NCBI GenBank assembly: GCA_019359695.1
Contig: JAHHGV010000064.1
Coordinates: forward strand, 1 to 38,483
Length of the DNA stretch: 38,483 nucleotides
Source of the DNA: Brasilonema angustatum HA4187-MV1
Lineage (GTDB): Bacteria > Cyanobacteriota > Cyanobacteriia > Cyanobacteriales > Nostocaceae
Direction of reading: 5' to 3'
Shown piece after piece: positions 31,082-38,483 of this stretch. Position 1 is the first letter of the stretch; each line of letters opens with the position of its first letter. The translations under genes were made by a program, and so were the position numbers. The notes under the pieces are model-generated. The model was not told where the DNA came from. It saw only the letters and a list, made by a program, of their open reading frames with translations, and searched no databases.

Positions 31082-31287
31082 ACCTTCTTTACGCTAAGCG
31101 AAGTACCAACAATATGACCGAAAATTCCGACTTTGGCACGTTTGGTCGGTTTGAGGAAACTCCCGTTGAGTCAGATGCCTGCCGACATGAAAGAAGCGTA
31201 TCCAACCAAGTCAGGGTTGTACTCAGCGCCTGAAACCTCCATTTTGCGTCATTCATATTATGGTTAATTTGTACAGTGCGTAACTCC
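30890..31287. repeat. Composite element with 33-base inverted ends, flanked by CTAG
   Basis: 30890-30922 and 31255-31287 are inverted copies with a single mismatch over 33 bases. CTAG stands outside each end (30886-30889 and 31288-31291). The interval contains the complete family E element and a CMD-like coding fragment. The arms would allow inversion of the interior by recombination. Confidence 0.75.
31114..31254 (+). pseudogene. N-terminal fragment of a carboxymuconolactone-decarboxylase-like gene, frameshifted
   Basis: From the ATG at 31114 the frame reads MTENSDFGTFGRFEETPVE. After one extra base the next frame continues with QMPADMKEAY. Together these resemble the opening of a CMD-family protein as I remember it. 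It ends at the inverted arm at 31255. It runs opposite to the neighbouring island genes, as expected if the segment between the inverted arms was flipped. Confidence 0.45.
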
Positions 31288-31360
31288 TAGAAGGGTTAAC
31301 GGTGGAACGCTTTATGCTGGGAGCATAAACTATTGTTGCGACTCGTTACTACATTCACGG

Positions 31361-31709
31361 TCATACAATCAATTCTTTCAGTCGTAACTCCTTTAACTGA
31401 AGTCGTGCTTCCTGAGCAGTACTTCCGTTTACCCCAGGAACCACTTCTGGCTGCATCTGTCGCCAGCGACGCACGCGCACCAACTCAAACACCCCAGCTT
31501 TGTGAAACGGTTCGTTGTCGATGAAAGTACGCGCCTCAGCAGCATTTGCGACGTTGACGATCATCAGCGTCGCAAATGCTGCCGCCCTCTGCGTTCTCGA
31601 ATGGTTCACCAATGTGGATTTTGGTGGCGTTTTCCTTGAAATATTGGAGATGGTGATCGTGAGTCTGTTCACGCAATTCTCCAATGATTTAATCGACTTG
31701 CGATGTCAT
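31361..31709 (-). pseudogene. YciI-like protein gene, broken by a stop and a quasi-palindrome frameshift
   Basis: The ATG at 31709 overlaps the stop of the SnoaL-like gene (ATGA), so it was translationally coupled. That frame meets a TAA at codon 7, then reads LREQTHDHHLQYFKENATKI and on to ENAEGGSI, and is lost. The other frame carries TLMIVNVANAAEARTFIDNE, then PFHKAGVFELVRVRRWRQ, the typical C-terminal half of YciI-like domains. The switch point is a near-perfect 44-base palindrome at 31539-31582. The domain probably belonged to the degradative island. Confidence 0.6.
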
Positions 31710-32113
31710 CTAACGTCGGTTGTTCCTGCTTCGATGACCTTAGTGACCAAGGCTGAGTCTAAGTAAGCACGGACTTCGACAATCTGCTCATCGCGGAATT
31801 GGCAGATCCAACAGTATTCGTTATTGAACTGAACACCACTCTTGGCAGTCGCTTGGGTGTAAAGTTCTACGATCGCAGTGTCTCCATCAACGAAGACATC
31901 GCGTGTGAACAATTTCAAACCCCCGCTGAACAAAGGATTAAGCCGTGAGAAGGTCGCTTGCTGGAACGCAGTTTTCGATTTATAATTGCCTGCAAGGGGT
32001 TGTGTACCCAACACAGTCCATTTCACATCATCTGCAACAGAGTCAAAAAATTTTTCGGGCGTGTCGCTTTCTAAATACTTGAATATGTTGCGAACAGTCT
32101 TATAGGTAATCAT
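31706..32113 (-). CDS. SnoaL-like (NTF2 superfamily) protein
   Basis: 135 aa, full length. Starts MITYKTVRNIFKYLESDTPE. The pattern DDVKWTVLGTQPLAGNYKSK, FTRDVFVDGDTAIVELYTQAT and NNEYCWICQFRDEQIVEVRAYLDS is typical of SnoaL/limonene-epoxide-hydrolase-like folds, whose pocket often acts on polyketide or ring-derived compounds. It is the first gene on the minus strand of the island, divergent from the AraC-type regulator, and so probably sits directly behind the regulated promoter. Its stop overlaps the start of the YciI-like pseudogene. A degenerate copy lies at 28018-28345. Confidence 0.85.
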   Translation of the reverse strand: MITYKTVRNIFKYLESDTPEKFFDSVADDVKWTVLGTQPLAGNYKSKTAFQQATFSRLNPLFSGGLKLFTRDVFVDGDTAIVELYTQATAKSGVQFNNEYCWICQFRDEQIVEVRAYLDSALVTKVIEAGTTDVR

Positions 32114-32286
32114 AACGCCACTTCGTCCTTTTCACTTTAATGATTTTGAAAGAGTCTGCATTGACCAGATCGTTTAGATTGTTCCTTTAACCTACTTCCA
32201 GAGAAAGGCTGAATACAATGACTATAAACGACAAAAGATTGACCTAAAATGTCAGTGAGAGTACTAACGCAGGCGGTTCGGAAAGG
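32114..32286. promoter_or_regulatory. Divergent promoter region of the catabolic island and its AraC-type regulator
   Basis: 173 bases between the SnoaL-like gene and the regulator. The segment around 32146-32190 (AAAGAGTCTGCATTGACCAG) is conserved in the degenerate copy at 28313-28345. This suggests it holds a functional site, perhaps the regulator's operator. No exact boxes can be assigned. Confidence 0.45.
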
Positions 32287-33315
32287 ATGGGATTGCACGC
32301 TGTCTCAATTAAACTAGTGCAGGGCATTTTAAGTGCCGCCCTTGCTGCTGACTCAGACTTAGAGGCGGAACAAATGTTGGCTGCCATCGGGCTTTACCCA
32401 GAAATCTTAAAAGATGCTGATGTGTACATTTCCCATGAAAAGTTCATTGCCCTTTGGGTAGAATTAGTTCGTTGTTCTGGCAATCCTAGCATTGGTCTAA
32501 GGATGGCGGAGTTCGCACAGCCTAGTTGCTGGGATGTGGTAGGTTATGCCGTTGAGAGTAGTCCTAATTTGAATGAGGCAATGCGGCGTATTGTTCGCTC
32601 AGTAAGAGTTCTGCACGAAGAGGCAGAGATGACTTTTGAGGTTAAAGGGAAGGTTGCACGCCTAACTCATACCGTCCCAAGTTTCCCTATCTCTCCATAC
32701 CGTGCTAACTGTGATTGGGTTGTAGCAGGTATCTTCTTGCTGATTCGGAGAATAACAGGAGTAGATTTTGTGCCCCTCAAAGTGGGGTTTCAGTACAGCT
32801 TACCTGAGGATATTTCTGCCTATCATCGATTATTTCGCGCTCCCCTAAAGTTTGGGCAGCCCGTTAATGAAATTGCTTTTGATTCTACTTTTCTCTCTTC
32901 ACCGCTCTTGAAATCATATCCTGGACTTGGAAGAGTGCTAGATCGCTATATTGAGGATTTACTGGCGAAGTTGCCTCATTCAGAAAGTTTTATCGACAGC
33001 GTTCGTCGGGAAATCAGTATAGAACTACGCGGAGGGAATTTGGGAGTTGAGGTGATCGCCAAACGCTTAGGATTTGTTCCCCGCACCCTCCAGCGCAAGC
33101 TTAAGGAAGCTGGTAGTTCTTATCAAGAACTTCTCGACGAGATGCGGCGATCGCTCTCAATTCATTATCTTCAAGAACAACACATGGCTGTGTCTGAAGT
33201 GGCATTTCTCTTGGGTTTTTCGGAAGCTAGTGCTTTCTATCGGGCATTTAAACGTTGGACAGGCACAACACCAAGTGAGTTCCGTCGTACTTTGAAACTC
33301 ACCAATGATAAATAA
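32287..33315 (+). CDS. AraC-family transcriptional regulator (Arabinose_bd/OruR-type)
   Basis: 342 aa. The N-terminal 200 residues match the effector domain of OruR/ArgR-like AraC regulators (ISHEKFIALWVELVRCSGNP, then SIGLRMAEFAQPSCWDVVGY, and RLFRAPLKFGQPVNEIAFD). The C-terminal HTH is at about 240-335, with the first helix-turn-helix in LGVEVIAKRLGFVPRTLQRK and the second in MAVSEVAFLLGFSEASAFYR, then AFKRWTGTTPSEFRR. It likely activates the divergent minus-strand catabolic genes in response to a pathway intermediate; this is inference from position. The ATG at 32287 follows GGAAAGG closely. Confidence 0.92.
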   Translation: MGLHAVSIKLVQGILSAALAADSDLEAEQMLAAIGLYPEILKDADVYISHEKFIALWVELVRCSGNPSIGLRMAEFAQPSCWDVVGYAVESSPNLNEAMRRIVRSVRVLHEEAEMTFEVKGKVARLTHTVPSFPISPYRANCDWVVAGIFLLIRRITGVDFVPLKVGFQYSLPEDISAYHRLFRAPLKFGQPVNEIAFDSTFLSSPLLKSYPGLGRVLDRYIEDLLAKLPHSESFIDSVRREISIELRGGNLGVEVIAKRLGFVPRTLQRKLKEAGSSYQELLDEMRRSLSIHYLQEQHMAVSEVAFLLGFSEASAFYRAFKRWTGTTPSEFRRTLKLTNDK

Positions 33316-33505
33316 CTAGCACGTTTGAGAATTGTTGGAGAACATATCAATCGTCGGTTAAAGATTTTCTGAATTATACAACAGCGCTACTGTAATCGCA
33401 GAAAGCGATTCGGTCTACGATTGAATCTGATAGCTGGACTTCTCAACAATGAATTGTCTCTCCTTTCATGATTCATGCAAGAGGTCTAGTCAGCAATCCC
33501 TCACT

Positions 33506-34336
33506 TTACACTCCATTCTGCTTAAACCAGGCTTGGAGGCGCTGCCAGCCTTCTTTAGCTTCTTTCTCACGGTAGGAGGGGCGATAATCGGCAAAAAAGG
33601 CATGGGGTGCATCTGGGTAAACAATAATTTCCGATTTGCTGCTGCCTGACTTGAGGCGATCGCGCATCTGTTCCACGGTATCTAGGGGAATACCTGTATC
33701 CTTGCCACCATAAAGTCCGAGAATGGGGACTTTCAACGTAGAGGCAATATCAATAGGATGCTTGGGTGTTAATTGGGTTACATCACCTACCAGTTTCCCA
33801 TACCAAGCGACACCTGCCTTAACTTGAGGATTGTGTGCCGCATACAGCCAGGTAATACGACCACCCCAGCAGAAGCCTGTAATTCCCAACTTATTGCTAT
33901 TGCCCTTTGATGATTTCACAGTCCAGTCTACTGTGGCATCAAGGTCGGATAACACTTGAGCATCTGGTACTTTAGCTACTATCGGGCGAATTTCTTCTAT
34001 ATTGCTTAACTTCGAGACATCGCCTTGACGCACAAACAATTCGGGGGCAACTGCCACATACCCTAATTTAGCAAAGCGACGGCAGATATCCTGAATGTGT
34101 TCGTGTACACCAAATATTTCCTGAATTACTAGGACAATCGGGAAATTTCCACCTTTTGCAGGCATCGCTCTGTAAGCCGGAATTTCGCCATCTTGAACGG
34201 GAATTTTCACCGCACCCGCGACTAATCCCTTGCTATCGGTGGTGATGACTTTGGCAGAAACGGGTTGCACTGCTAGGGCAAAACCTGTTGCTATTGTAGC
34301 TGTTGCAATAAATTTACGGCGCGTTGTCTGTTTCAT
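33506..34336 (-). CDS. Dienelactone hydrolase family protein, Tat-exported
   Basis: 276 aa. The N-terminus [20 protein letters not shown] is a Tat signal with cleavage likely after VSA, so the enzyme is probably periplasmic, whereas classical dienelactone hydrolases are cytoplasmic. The catalytic triad is Cys156 (GFCWGG), Asp213 (GGKDTG) and His245 (DAPHAFF), with the supporting Glu73 in QEIFG. Cyanobacteria commonly carry such an exported copy, so it need not belong to the transferred island next door. It converges on the AraC gene across a 190-base gap in which I see nothing notable. Confidence 0.92.
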   Translation of the reverse strand: MKQTTRRKFIATATIATGFALAVQPVSAKVITTDSKGLVAGAVKIPVQDGEIPAYRAMPAKGGNFPIVLVIQEIFGVHEHIQDICRRFAKLGYVAVAPELFVRQGDVSKLSNIEEIRPIVAKVPDAQVLSDLDATVDWTVKSSKGNSNKLGITGFCWGGRITWLYAAHNPQVKAGVAWYGKLVGDVTQLTPKHPIDIASTLKVPILGLYGGKDTGIPLDTVEQMRDRLKSGSSKSEIIVYPDAPHAFFADYRPSYREKEAKEGWQRLQAWFKQNGV

Positions 34337-34502
34337 TATTCTCTTGAGTTATGCGATAAGCGGAGCAATAAGCCAAAGGCTTATCGCTTTTGCTGGAAAT
34401 GACCTGTCATCAAGTCGCTATCGGGTTAATAGAATAGTTAGATAATCTAACTATTAAATTCATATCATGAATAATTGTAAATCGAGTTGCCAACCTTAGT
34501 TG

Positions 34503-34536
34503 AGATCCCCGACTTGTCACTAGAAGTCGGGGATCT
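34503..34536. repeat. Hairpin repeat (AGATCCCCGACTT)
   Basis: AGATCCCCGACTT and AAGTCGGGGATCT form a 13-bp stem with an 8-base loop, followed by TGTTTT. It is a dispersed cyanobacterial palindrome type; it could act as a terminator on the plus strand, but no plus-strand gene ends here. Confidence 0.6.
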
Positions 34537-34591
34537 TGTTTTCGCGCATCACTGTTAAGTAGCTCACCCACTTACTTAAGGTTTGCTGTGA

Positions 34592-34732
34592 TATAGCAAT
34601 CCTAAATGATTTATGAAAAATCTTAAGTATTGTAGGGTGGGCAGTGCTTTTCGTATTTTGCTGACAACATCCAGGTTTTGCTAAGCACTGCCCACCCTAC
34701 GTGTCGTTCAAAAATCAAATAGGAGTCCTATA
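34592..34732. mobile_element. MITE-like element, family A copy 3, with a different nested palindrome
   Basis: Ends TATAGCAATCCTAAATGATTT and AAATCAAATAGGAGTCCTATA match the other family A copies. The interior is unrelated: GTAGGGTGGGCAGTGCTT at 34632-34649 and its perfect 18-base complement at 34683-34700. This looks like one palindromic repeat nested in the arms of another. Confidence 0.7.
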
Positions 34733-34851
34733 TTGTTTGAAATTGTTAAATCCGGTTATACTATCAGAATAGTGTACTTTAAAAGAGAACTCAATCACTT
34801 AAACTTAAATTAGTTTGTTAGTTATAAGCTGAAAATTAAGTAAAGCTTTTC

Positions 34852-35772
34852 ATGCAGATTCAAACTGTTGGTATTTTAAGTCCGGGTGACATGGGGCAGG
34901 CGATCGCCTCCGTACTCAATCAACACGGATTGAGTACAGTGGCTGCTTTGGACGGACGAAGCGATCGCACGATCACATTGGCAAAAGCAGCAAACATCCA
35001 GGATGTGGGTTCTCTCAAACAACTGGTTATTGCATCCGATGTGATATTGTCAGTTCTAGTTCCCGCAGCAGCAGAAGAAGCGGCAAAGCAAGTAGCCGAG
35101 ACAATAGGCAACGTTGGCAAAAGCGTATTGTATATTGACTGTAATGCTATTTCACCCCAGAAAGTGAAAAGTGTTGCCCAAATCATCGAATCAGCCGGGG
35201 GACAATTCGTGGATGCATCAATTATTGGTCCGCCACCACGAGTTCCCAATCGCACCCGAATTTATGCTTCTGGAAAACAAGCTAGTGAATTTCAACAGTT
35301 GCAAAATTATGGCTTAGATGTGCGAGTAATTGGTGATGAAATTGGTCAAGCTTCCGGGTTGAAGATGTGCTATGCAGCTTTAACGAAAGGACTGACAGCG
35401 ATCGGCACACAATTACTGATTGCGGCTCATCGCTTAAACTTGGATCAGCAGCTGTGGGATGAATTGTCTAATAGCCAACAGGAACTAGCTAATATACTAA
35501 CCCGTTCCATTCCCTCCATGACACCTAAAGCTCATCGCTGGGTGGGGGAAATGGAAGAGATTGCCGAAACCTTTCAAGCGTTGGGTTTGACTGAGCGGAC
35601 TTTCCAAGGAGCAGCCGATATTTACGACTTGGTGAAAGAAACCTCATTGGGGAAGGAAACACCAGAAGAACGTAAAGACACACGTAACTTTAGCGAAATT
35701 ATTACTATTCTTTCTCAAGAAACTACATCTGATAACTTTCAAACTCATTCAGGAGATTTTCAACATGAGTAA
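34852..35772 (+). CDS. NAD(P)-dependent beta-hydroxyacid dehydrogenase-like protein with DUF1932 C-terminal domain
   Basis: 306 aa. The N-terminal Rossmann part is of the 6-phosphogluconate dehydrogenase type: VGILSPGDMGQAIASVL (a GxxxxG variant), SVLVPAAAEEAA and VLYIDCNAISPQ. The FVDASIIGPPP segment corresponds to the substrate-binding region of the family. The C-terminal helical domain (GLKMCYAALTKGLTAIGTQL, later PKAHRWVGEMEEIAETF) matches DUF1932, with the Lys of GLKMCYAA at the usual catalytic position. Substrate unknown. Its stop overlaps the start of the next gene by 8 bases, so the two are co-translated. Confidence 0.85.
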   Translation: MQIQTVGILSPGDMGQAIASVLNQHGLSTVAALDGRSDRTITLAKAANIQDVGSLKQLVIASDVILSVLVPAAAEEAAKQVAETIGNVGKSVLYIDCNAISPQKVKSVAQIIESAGGQFVDASIIGPPPRVPNRTRIYASGKQASEFQQLQNYGLDVRVIGDEIGQASGLKMCYAALTKGLTAIGTQLLIAAHRLNLDQQLWDELSNSQQELANILTRSIPSMTPKAHRWVGEMEEIAETFQALGLTERTFQGAADIYDLVKETSLGKETPEERKDTRNFSEIITILSQETTSDNFQTHSGDFQHE

Positions 35773-36712
35773 AATACGTGCCGTTGTTGTCGATCCCAAT
35801 GTATCAGGACGTTTGGCACTGCGTGAGGTTGATGCACCGACACCTGCTGCTAATGAGGCGGTGATTCGGGTAGCAGCAATTTCTCTCAACCGTGGTGAAA
35901 TCAGACGTTCCACTACTGCTGAAGCGCTTTGGCGACCTGGTTGGGACTTAGCGGGAACAGTTGAAACCCCTGCGGCTGATAATTCCGGACCAACTCAAGG
36001 AACGCGGGTAGTTGGTTTTCTTCGTTCTGGTGCTTGGGGAGAATTGGTGTCTGTACCCACCCACTCTCTAGCGGAATTACCACCCTCAGTATCCTTTGGC
36101 CAAGCTGCTACATTACCTGTAGCAGGTTTAACGGCTTACCATGCTTTACTCAAAGGTGGTTCGCTTCTAAATCGTCCAGTCTTAATTACAGGTGCATCCG
36201 GTGGTGTTGGTAACTTTGCCATCCAGTTAGCGCGGTTGAGTGGGGCGCAAGTTGTCGCACACATTCGCCGTCCAGAATACGAAGCTTTTGTCAAAGATGC
36301 TGGGGCGCATTCTGTTGTCATTGGTGAAGATGTTTCAACAGTCAGTGAGTACGGTCCATATCATTTGATTTTGGAGTCTGTGGGTGGGAATGTCCTGGGA
36401 ACAGCCCTCGGTTTGTTAGCACAGGATGGGGCGATCGTTCTGTTTGGCACCTCAGGGGGAAATGAAGTGACATTCAACGCTCAACGCTTCTATGGTACTG
36501 GTGGTGCAAGTTTATACGGCTTTATCTTGTTTCATGAACTACAACGAGAATCGGCAGCAGTTGGGTTGAAACGGCTGGCAAATTTAGTAGAATCAGCACA
36601 ATTGCGTCCGCACATCGATTTAGAAGCTGATTGGACACAAATAGCTGATGTAGCACAAAAACTACTTGATAGACACTTTCCAGGTAAGGCTGTACTGCAC
36701 GTCAGGAATTGA
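35765..36712 (+). CDS. MDR-family NADPH:quinone oxidoreductase-like protein (no structural zinc)
   Basis: 315 aa. The N-terminal GroES-like domain (NEAVIRVAAISLNRGEIRRS, then WDLAGTVE, GTRVVGFLRSGAWGELVSVP) lacks the zinc-binding cysteines. The cofactor domain has ITGASGGVGNFAIQLARLSG and GAIVLFGTSGGNEVTFN. Such proteins reduce quinones or enones with NADPH. The ATG at 35765 has AGGAGA about 10 bases upstream and lies within the previous gene's end. It probably formed an operon with the SDR at 37637 before the IscB element came between them. Confidence 0.88.
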   Translation: MSKIRAVVVDPNVSGRLALREVDAPTPAANEAVIRVAAISLNRGEIRRSTTAEALWRPGWDLAGTVETPAADNSGPTQGTRVVGFLRSGAWGELVSVPTHSLAELPPSVSFGQAATLPVAGLTAYHALLKGGSLLNRPVLITGASGGVGNFAIQLARLSGAQVVAHIRRPEYEAFVKDAGAHSVVIGEDVSTVSEYGPYHLILESVGGNVLGTALGLLAQDGAIVLFGTSGGNEVTFNAQRFYGTGGASLYGFILFHELQRESAAVGLKRLANLVESAQLRPHIDLEADWTQIADVAQKLLDRHFPGKAVLHVRN

Positions 36713-36744
36713 AGACATCACAACTAAATTACGTTTTTGTGTGT

Positions 36745-37015
36745 AAATTGCTGTAAGCAACCCCCAAATTGAATTTGGGGGCTTCAGCAAACGTTGAAGC
36801 CCTAGCTTACCAGACTGAGTACTTCGTGTACTACGTTCAGAACAAGCGTTAAAGTTCCTACCTACAAATGCGCAGCTAGTTTGTAGCTCTAGAACCAAAA
36901 GATTAAACATCTGTATGGGTTAAGGAAGTGTCTTTTGGATAGTACCGATTCTGAACATTGTCAAAGCTCACATTACCCGAAAGGCTTGCCTTGAGCGTAG
37001 TCGAAAGGAGGGACA
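36745..37015 (+). ncRNA. Candidate IscB-associated omega RNA (HEARO-like)
   Basis: The leader of the iscB remnant is gene-free and strongly structured. There is a stem CCCCCAAAT/ATTTGGGGG (about 36765-36785) within an outer TGTAAGC/GCTTACCA helix. A hairpin CTGAGTACTTCGTGTAC...TCAG follows, then CTACAAA/TTTGTAG. A long-range GTTCAGAA/TTCTGAAC helix and a 3' hairpin GCTCA...AAGGCTTGCCTT...TGAGC close the fold, followed by TCGAAAGGAGGGACATAAAATG. In IscB loci the guide RNA is encoded directly upstream of the gene, as here. Exact ends are unknown. Confidence 0.55.
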
Positions 37016-37019
37016 TAAA

Positions 37020-37546
37020 ATGTCCAAAGTTTTTGTAATAGATTCAGATAAACGACCACTAGATTCAATTCACGCAGCAACAGCAAGGCAGCTTTTAAGG
37101 AACAAGAAAGCAGCGATATTTAGACGCTTTCCTTTTACGCTAATACTTAAAGAATCACGTCCTCGCGCACCTGTTTACCCACTTAGAATAAAATAGACCC
37201 TGGCGCACAATGTGTTGGGAAATCTACGCCAATTCTCAATGTCAAGAATGTAAAACCCTTGCTGATCGCAGCAAACGGGCACGGAACCCATCAATTATGC
37301 CGTACTGACAAATATGGTTTCCCTAGTTGTCATTGCTCAAGAACTAAATTCCATTTTGGTTTTCAGACTGGAGACATTGTAAAAGCTGTTGTTACTTCTG
37401 GGAAAAAGATTGGTCAATATGTTGGAAGAATTGCAACTCGTGCAACAGGCAGTTTTAATATTTCAACCAAAAACGGATTAGTTCAAGGTATTTCGTACAA
37501 GCATTGCAAACACATTCACAAAAAGGACGGTTACTCATATGCCTAG
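37020..37546 (+). pseudogene. iscB: iscB remnant with a frameshift and a large internal deletion
   Basis: The ATG at 37020 follows AGGAGGG. Codons 1-58 give the IscB N-terminal PLMP-type domain (MSKVFVIDSDKRPLD, FRRFPFTLILKESRPRAPV, PLRIK) and then a TAG. Skipping one base continues with DPGA, the start of the RuvC-I motif, which joins directly to QCVGKSTPILNV. That is followed by the IscB C-terminal region (ANGHGTHQLCRTDKYGFP, FQTGDIVKAVVTSGKKIGQY, HKKDGYSYA, stop at 37546). So the bridge helix, most of RuvC and the whole HNH domain are gone, and one base is missing at the junction with RuvC-I. What remains are the two RNA-contacting ends of the protein. It is non-functional as a nuclease. 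Confidence 0.85.
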
Positions 37547-37559
37547 TTTGAAGACTTTG

Positions 37560-37632
37560 ACGGTTGATAAATCAACCGTGTCGTGTTTCCTCCGTGGCTT
37601 GAAAGCGCACGGTTTCCACACTCCCGGGAGGT
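37560..37632. mobile_element. Hairpins downstream of the iscB remnant, possible right end of the element
   Basis: ACGGTTGAT-AA-ATCAACCGT (37560-37579) is a perfect stem. It is followed by CCGTG...CACGG and the palindrome CTCCCGGGAG at 37621-37630. Subterminal hairpins are typical of IS200/IS605-like ends, to which IscB elements belong. The GGGAGGT here also acts as the Shine-Dalgarno of the SDR gene. Confidence 0.45.
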
Positions 37633-37636
37633 CAGT

Positions 37637-38386
37637 ATGAGTTTAGATCTACAACTATCAGGTAAAACGGCAATTGTTACCGGTGGTAGTGCCGGAATTG
37701 GACTAGCTATTGCCAAAGCCCTCTATAGTGAAGGTGTGAATGTGGCGATCGCCGCCCGGAATCCCGAAAGATTAGAGCAAGCAGTCAGCACTATCGAATC
37801 ACTTCCTAGTAGTGGTGCTACAATCATCTCTATCAGTGCCGATCTCAGTCAAGCGGAGGGTGTAGAGAAAGTTGTTTCCACCGCACTAGAACAATTAGGT
37901 CAGATTGATATCGTCATTAATAACGCTGGTTCAGCCCGCGCAGGAGCATTTATTGACCTTGGTGATGATGCATTTTTGGATGCTTGGAACTTAAAATTAT
38001 TGGGCTACATTCGCCTGGTAAGAGCCATTTTGCCCCATCTGCAAAGTCGGCGTGATGGGCGGATTGTGAATATTATTGGCGGTGCAGGACGCACACCCCG
38101 TCCTAGTTTTCTCCCTGGTGGTACAACGAATGCTGCGCTGTTAAATTTTACGCGGGGGATTTCTAAAGAGTTAGCTCAACACAATATTCGTATTAACGCC
38201 ATTTCACCAGGTTTGACAGCAACTGAACGTGCAGAAAGTTTAGCACAGCAAAATGCTCAGAGTCAGGGTGTGAGTGTGGAAGAAGTTAAGGCAGAATCTT
38301 TAAAAGCAATTCCTTTAGGGAAAATCGTCAAGCCCGAAGAAATCGCAGCGCTAGCTTTATCCCTCTTCTGTCACTTTCCGGAGTAA
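37637..38386 (+). CDS. SDR-family oxidoreductase, C-terminally shortened and lacking the usual Tyr/Lys
   Basis: 249 aa from the ATG at 37637 (MSLDLQLSGKTAIVTGG); GGGAGGT lies 4-5 bases upstream. An upstream in-frame start at 37583 lies in the mobile-element end and was rejected. The NAD(P)-binding motif is TGGSAGIG (15-22), with INNAGSARAG following. Where classical SDRs have YxxxK, this protein reads FLPGGTTNAALLNFTRG, so both catalytic residues are absent. The frame stops after KPEEIAALALSLFCHFPE, about 20-25 residues short of the usual VDGG-containing end. It may be a divergent or inactive SDR, or a gene damaged at its 3' end. It probably once formed an operon with the two oxidoreductases upstream. 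Confidence 0.8.
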   Translation: MSLDLQLSGKTAIVTGGSAGIGLAIAKALYSEGVNVAIAARNPERLEQAVSTIESLPSSGATIISISADLSQAEGVEKVVSTALEQLGQIDIVINNAGSARAGAFIDLGDDAFLDAWNLKLLGYIRLVRAILPHLQSRRDGRIVNIIGGAGRTPRPSFLPGGTTNAALLNFTRGISKELAQHNIRINAISPGLTATERAESLAQQNAQSQGVSVEEVKAESLKAIPLGKIVKPEEIAALALSLFCHFPE

Positions 38387-38483
38387 GCAAGTAGTAAATA
38401 AGTTAAATTATCCAGAAGCATAACAGGGTTTGAAGTGATTCATTGTACTAATTAATTGATTGAATCCCAGCAATAAATTAGAA
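38387..38483. other. Right edge, no gene seen
   Basis: AT-rich sequence with no recognisable feature up to the window edge. It may hold the scrambled remainder of the SDR C-terminus, but no frame clearly restores it. Confidence 0.4.

Larger units (their letters stand above)
34337..34851. other. Repeat-filled intergenic region
   Basis: No gene. It contains the hairpin at 34503-34536 and the third family A MITE at 34592-34732. The remaining AT-rich part (34733-34851) presumably carries the promoter of the downstream operon. Confidence 0.6.

Noticed and set aside
31515-31766. 83-codon plus-strand open frame over the YciI-like region
   Set aside because: It is open because of the palindrome at 31539-31582; the minus strand carries the recognisable YciI-like halves.

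Overview
The window looks like chromosome of a filamentous cyanobacterium (Nostocales-like). It has many GCGATCGC (HIP1) octamers, AATTCAAA-type short tandem repeats, a light-dependent protochlorophyllide reductase, a cyanobacterial-type cytochrome bd oxidase, large orthocaspase proteins and a heavy load of small palindromic mobile elements. No rRNA, tRNA or CRISPR array was seen.

Layout. 1-2.0 kb: cut IS630 transposase start, an unknown protein and a GNAT acetyltransferase. 2.7-9.7 kb: a putative sulfur/sulfonate locus with an SsuA-like lipoprotein, an AprA-like flavoprotein, an AprB-like 2[4Fe-4S] ferredoxin, a HEAT-repeat protein, a 2OG-Fe(II) oxygenase (opposite strand) and an Mrp/ApbC Fe-S carrier. 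Two inverted copies of one MITE family lie in this locus. 10.1-16.9 kb: two giant caspase-family genes in tandem. One is a caspase fused to a C-terminal alpha/beta hydrolase. The other is a caspase fused to a STAND-type NTPase, a membrane segment and an unrecognised C-terminal domain. A decayed fragment of a second hydrolase gene follows. This pair is the best candidate for a conflict or regulated cell-death system.

16.9-24.8 kb: a hypothetical protein, an alpha carbonic anhydrase, cydA-cydB, a flavoprotein gene broken by one in-frame stop, and por, with several different MITE-like palindromic elements between them. 25.1-33.3 kb: a partly GC-rich catabolic island, probably acquired by transfer. 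It holds PrpF-type isomerase, MmgE/PrpD, isochorismatase-type hydrolase, a CMD-alpha/beta-hydrolase fusion and two SnoaL-like proteins, with a divergent AraC-type regulator. It is littered with remnants: a duplicated SnoaL fragment, a duplicated start site, a CMD-like fragment and a YciI-like pseudogene broken by a quasi-palindrome.

33.5-38.4 kb: a Tat-exported dienelactone hydrolase, then a probable operon of a DUF1932-type dehydrogenase, a quinone oxidoreductase and an SDR. The operon is interrupted by an internally deleted IscB gene that still has a structured, omega-RNA-like leader upstream. All functional calls come from reading motifs in the translated sequence. No database search was possible.
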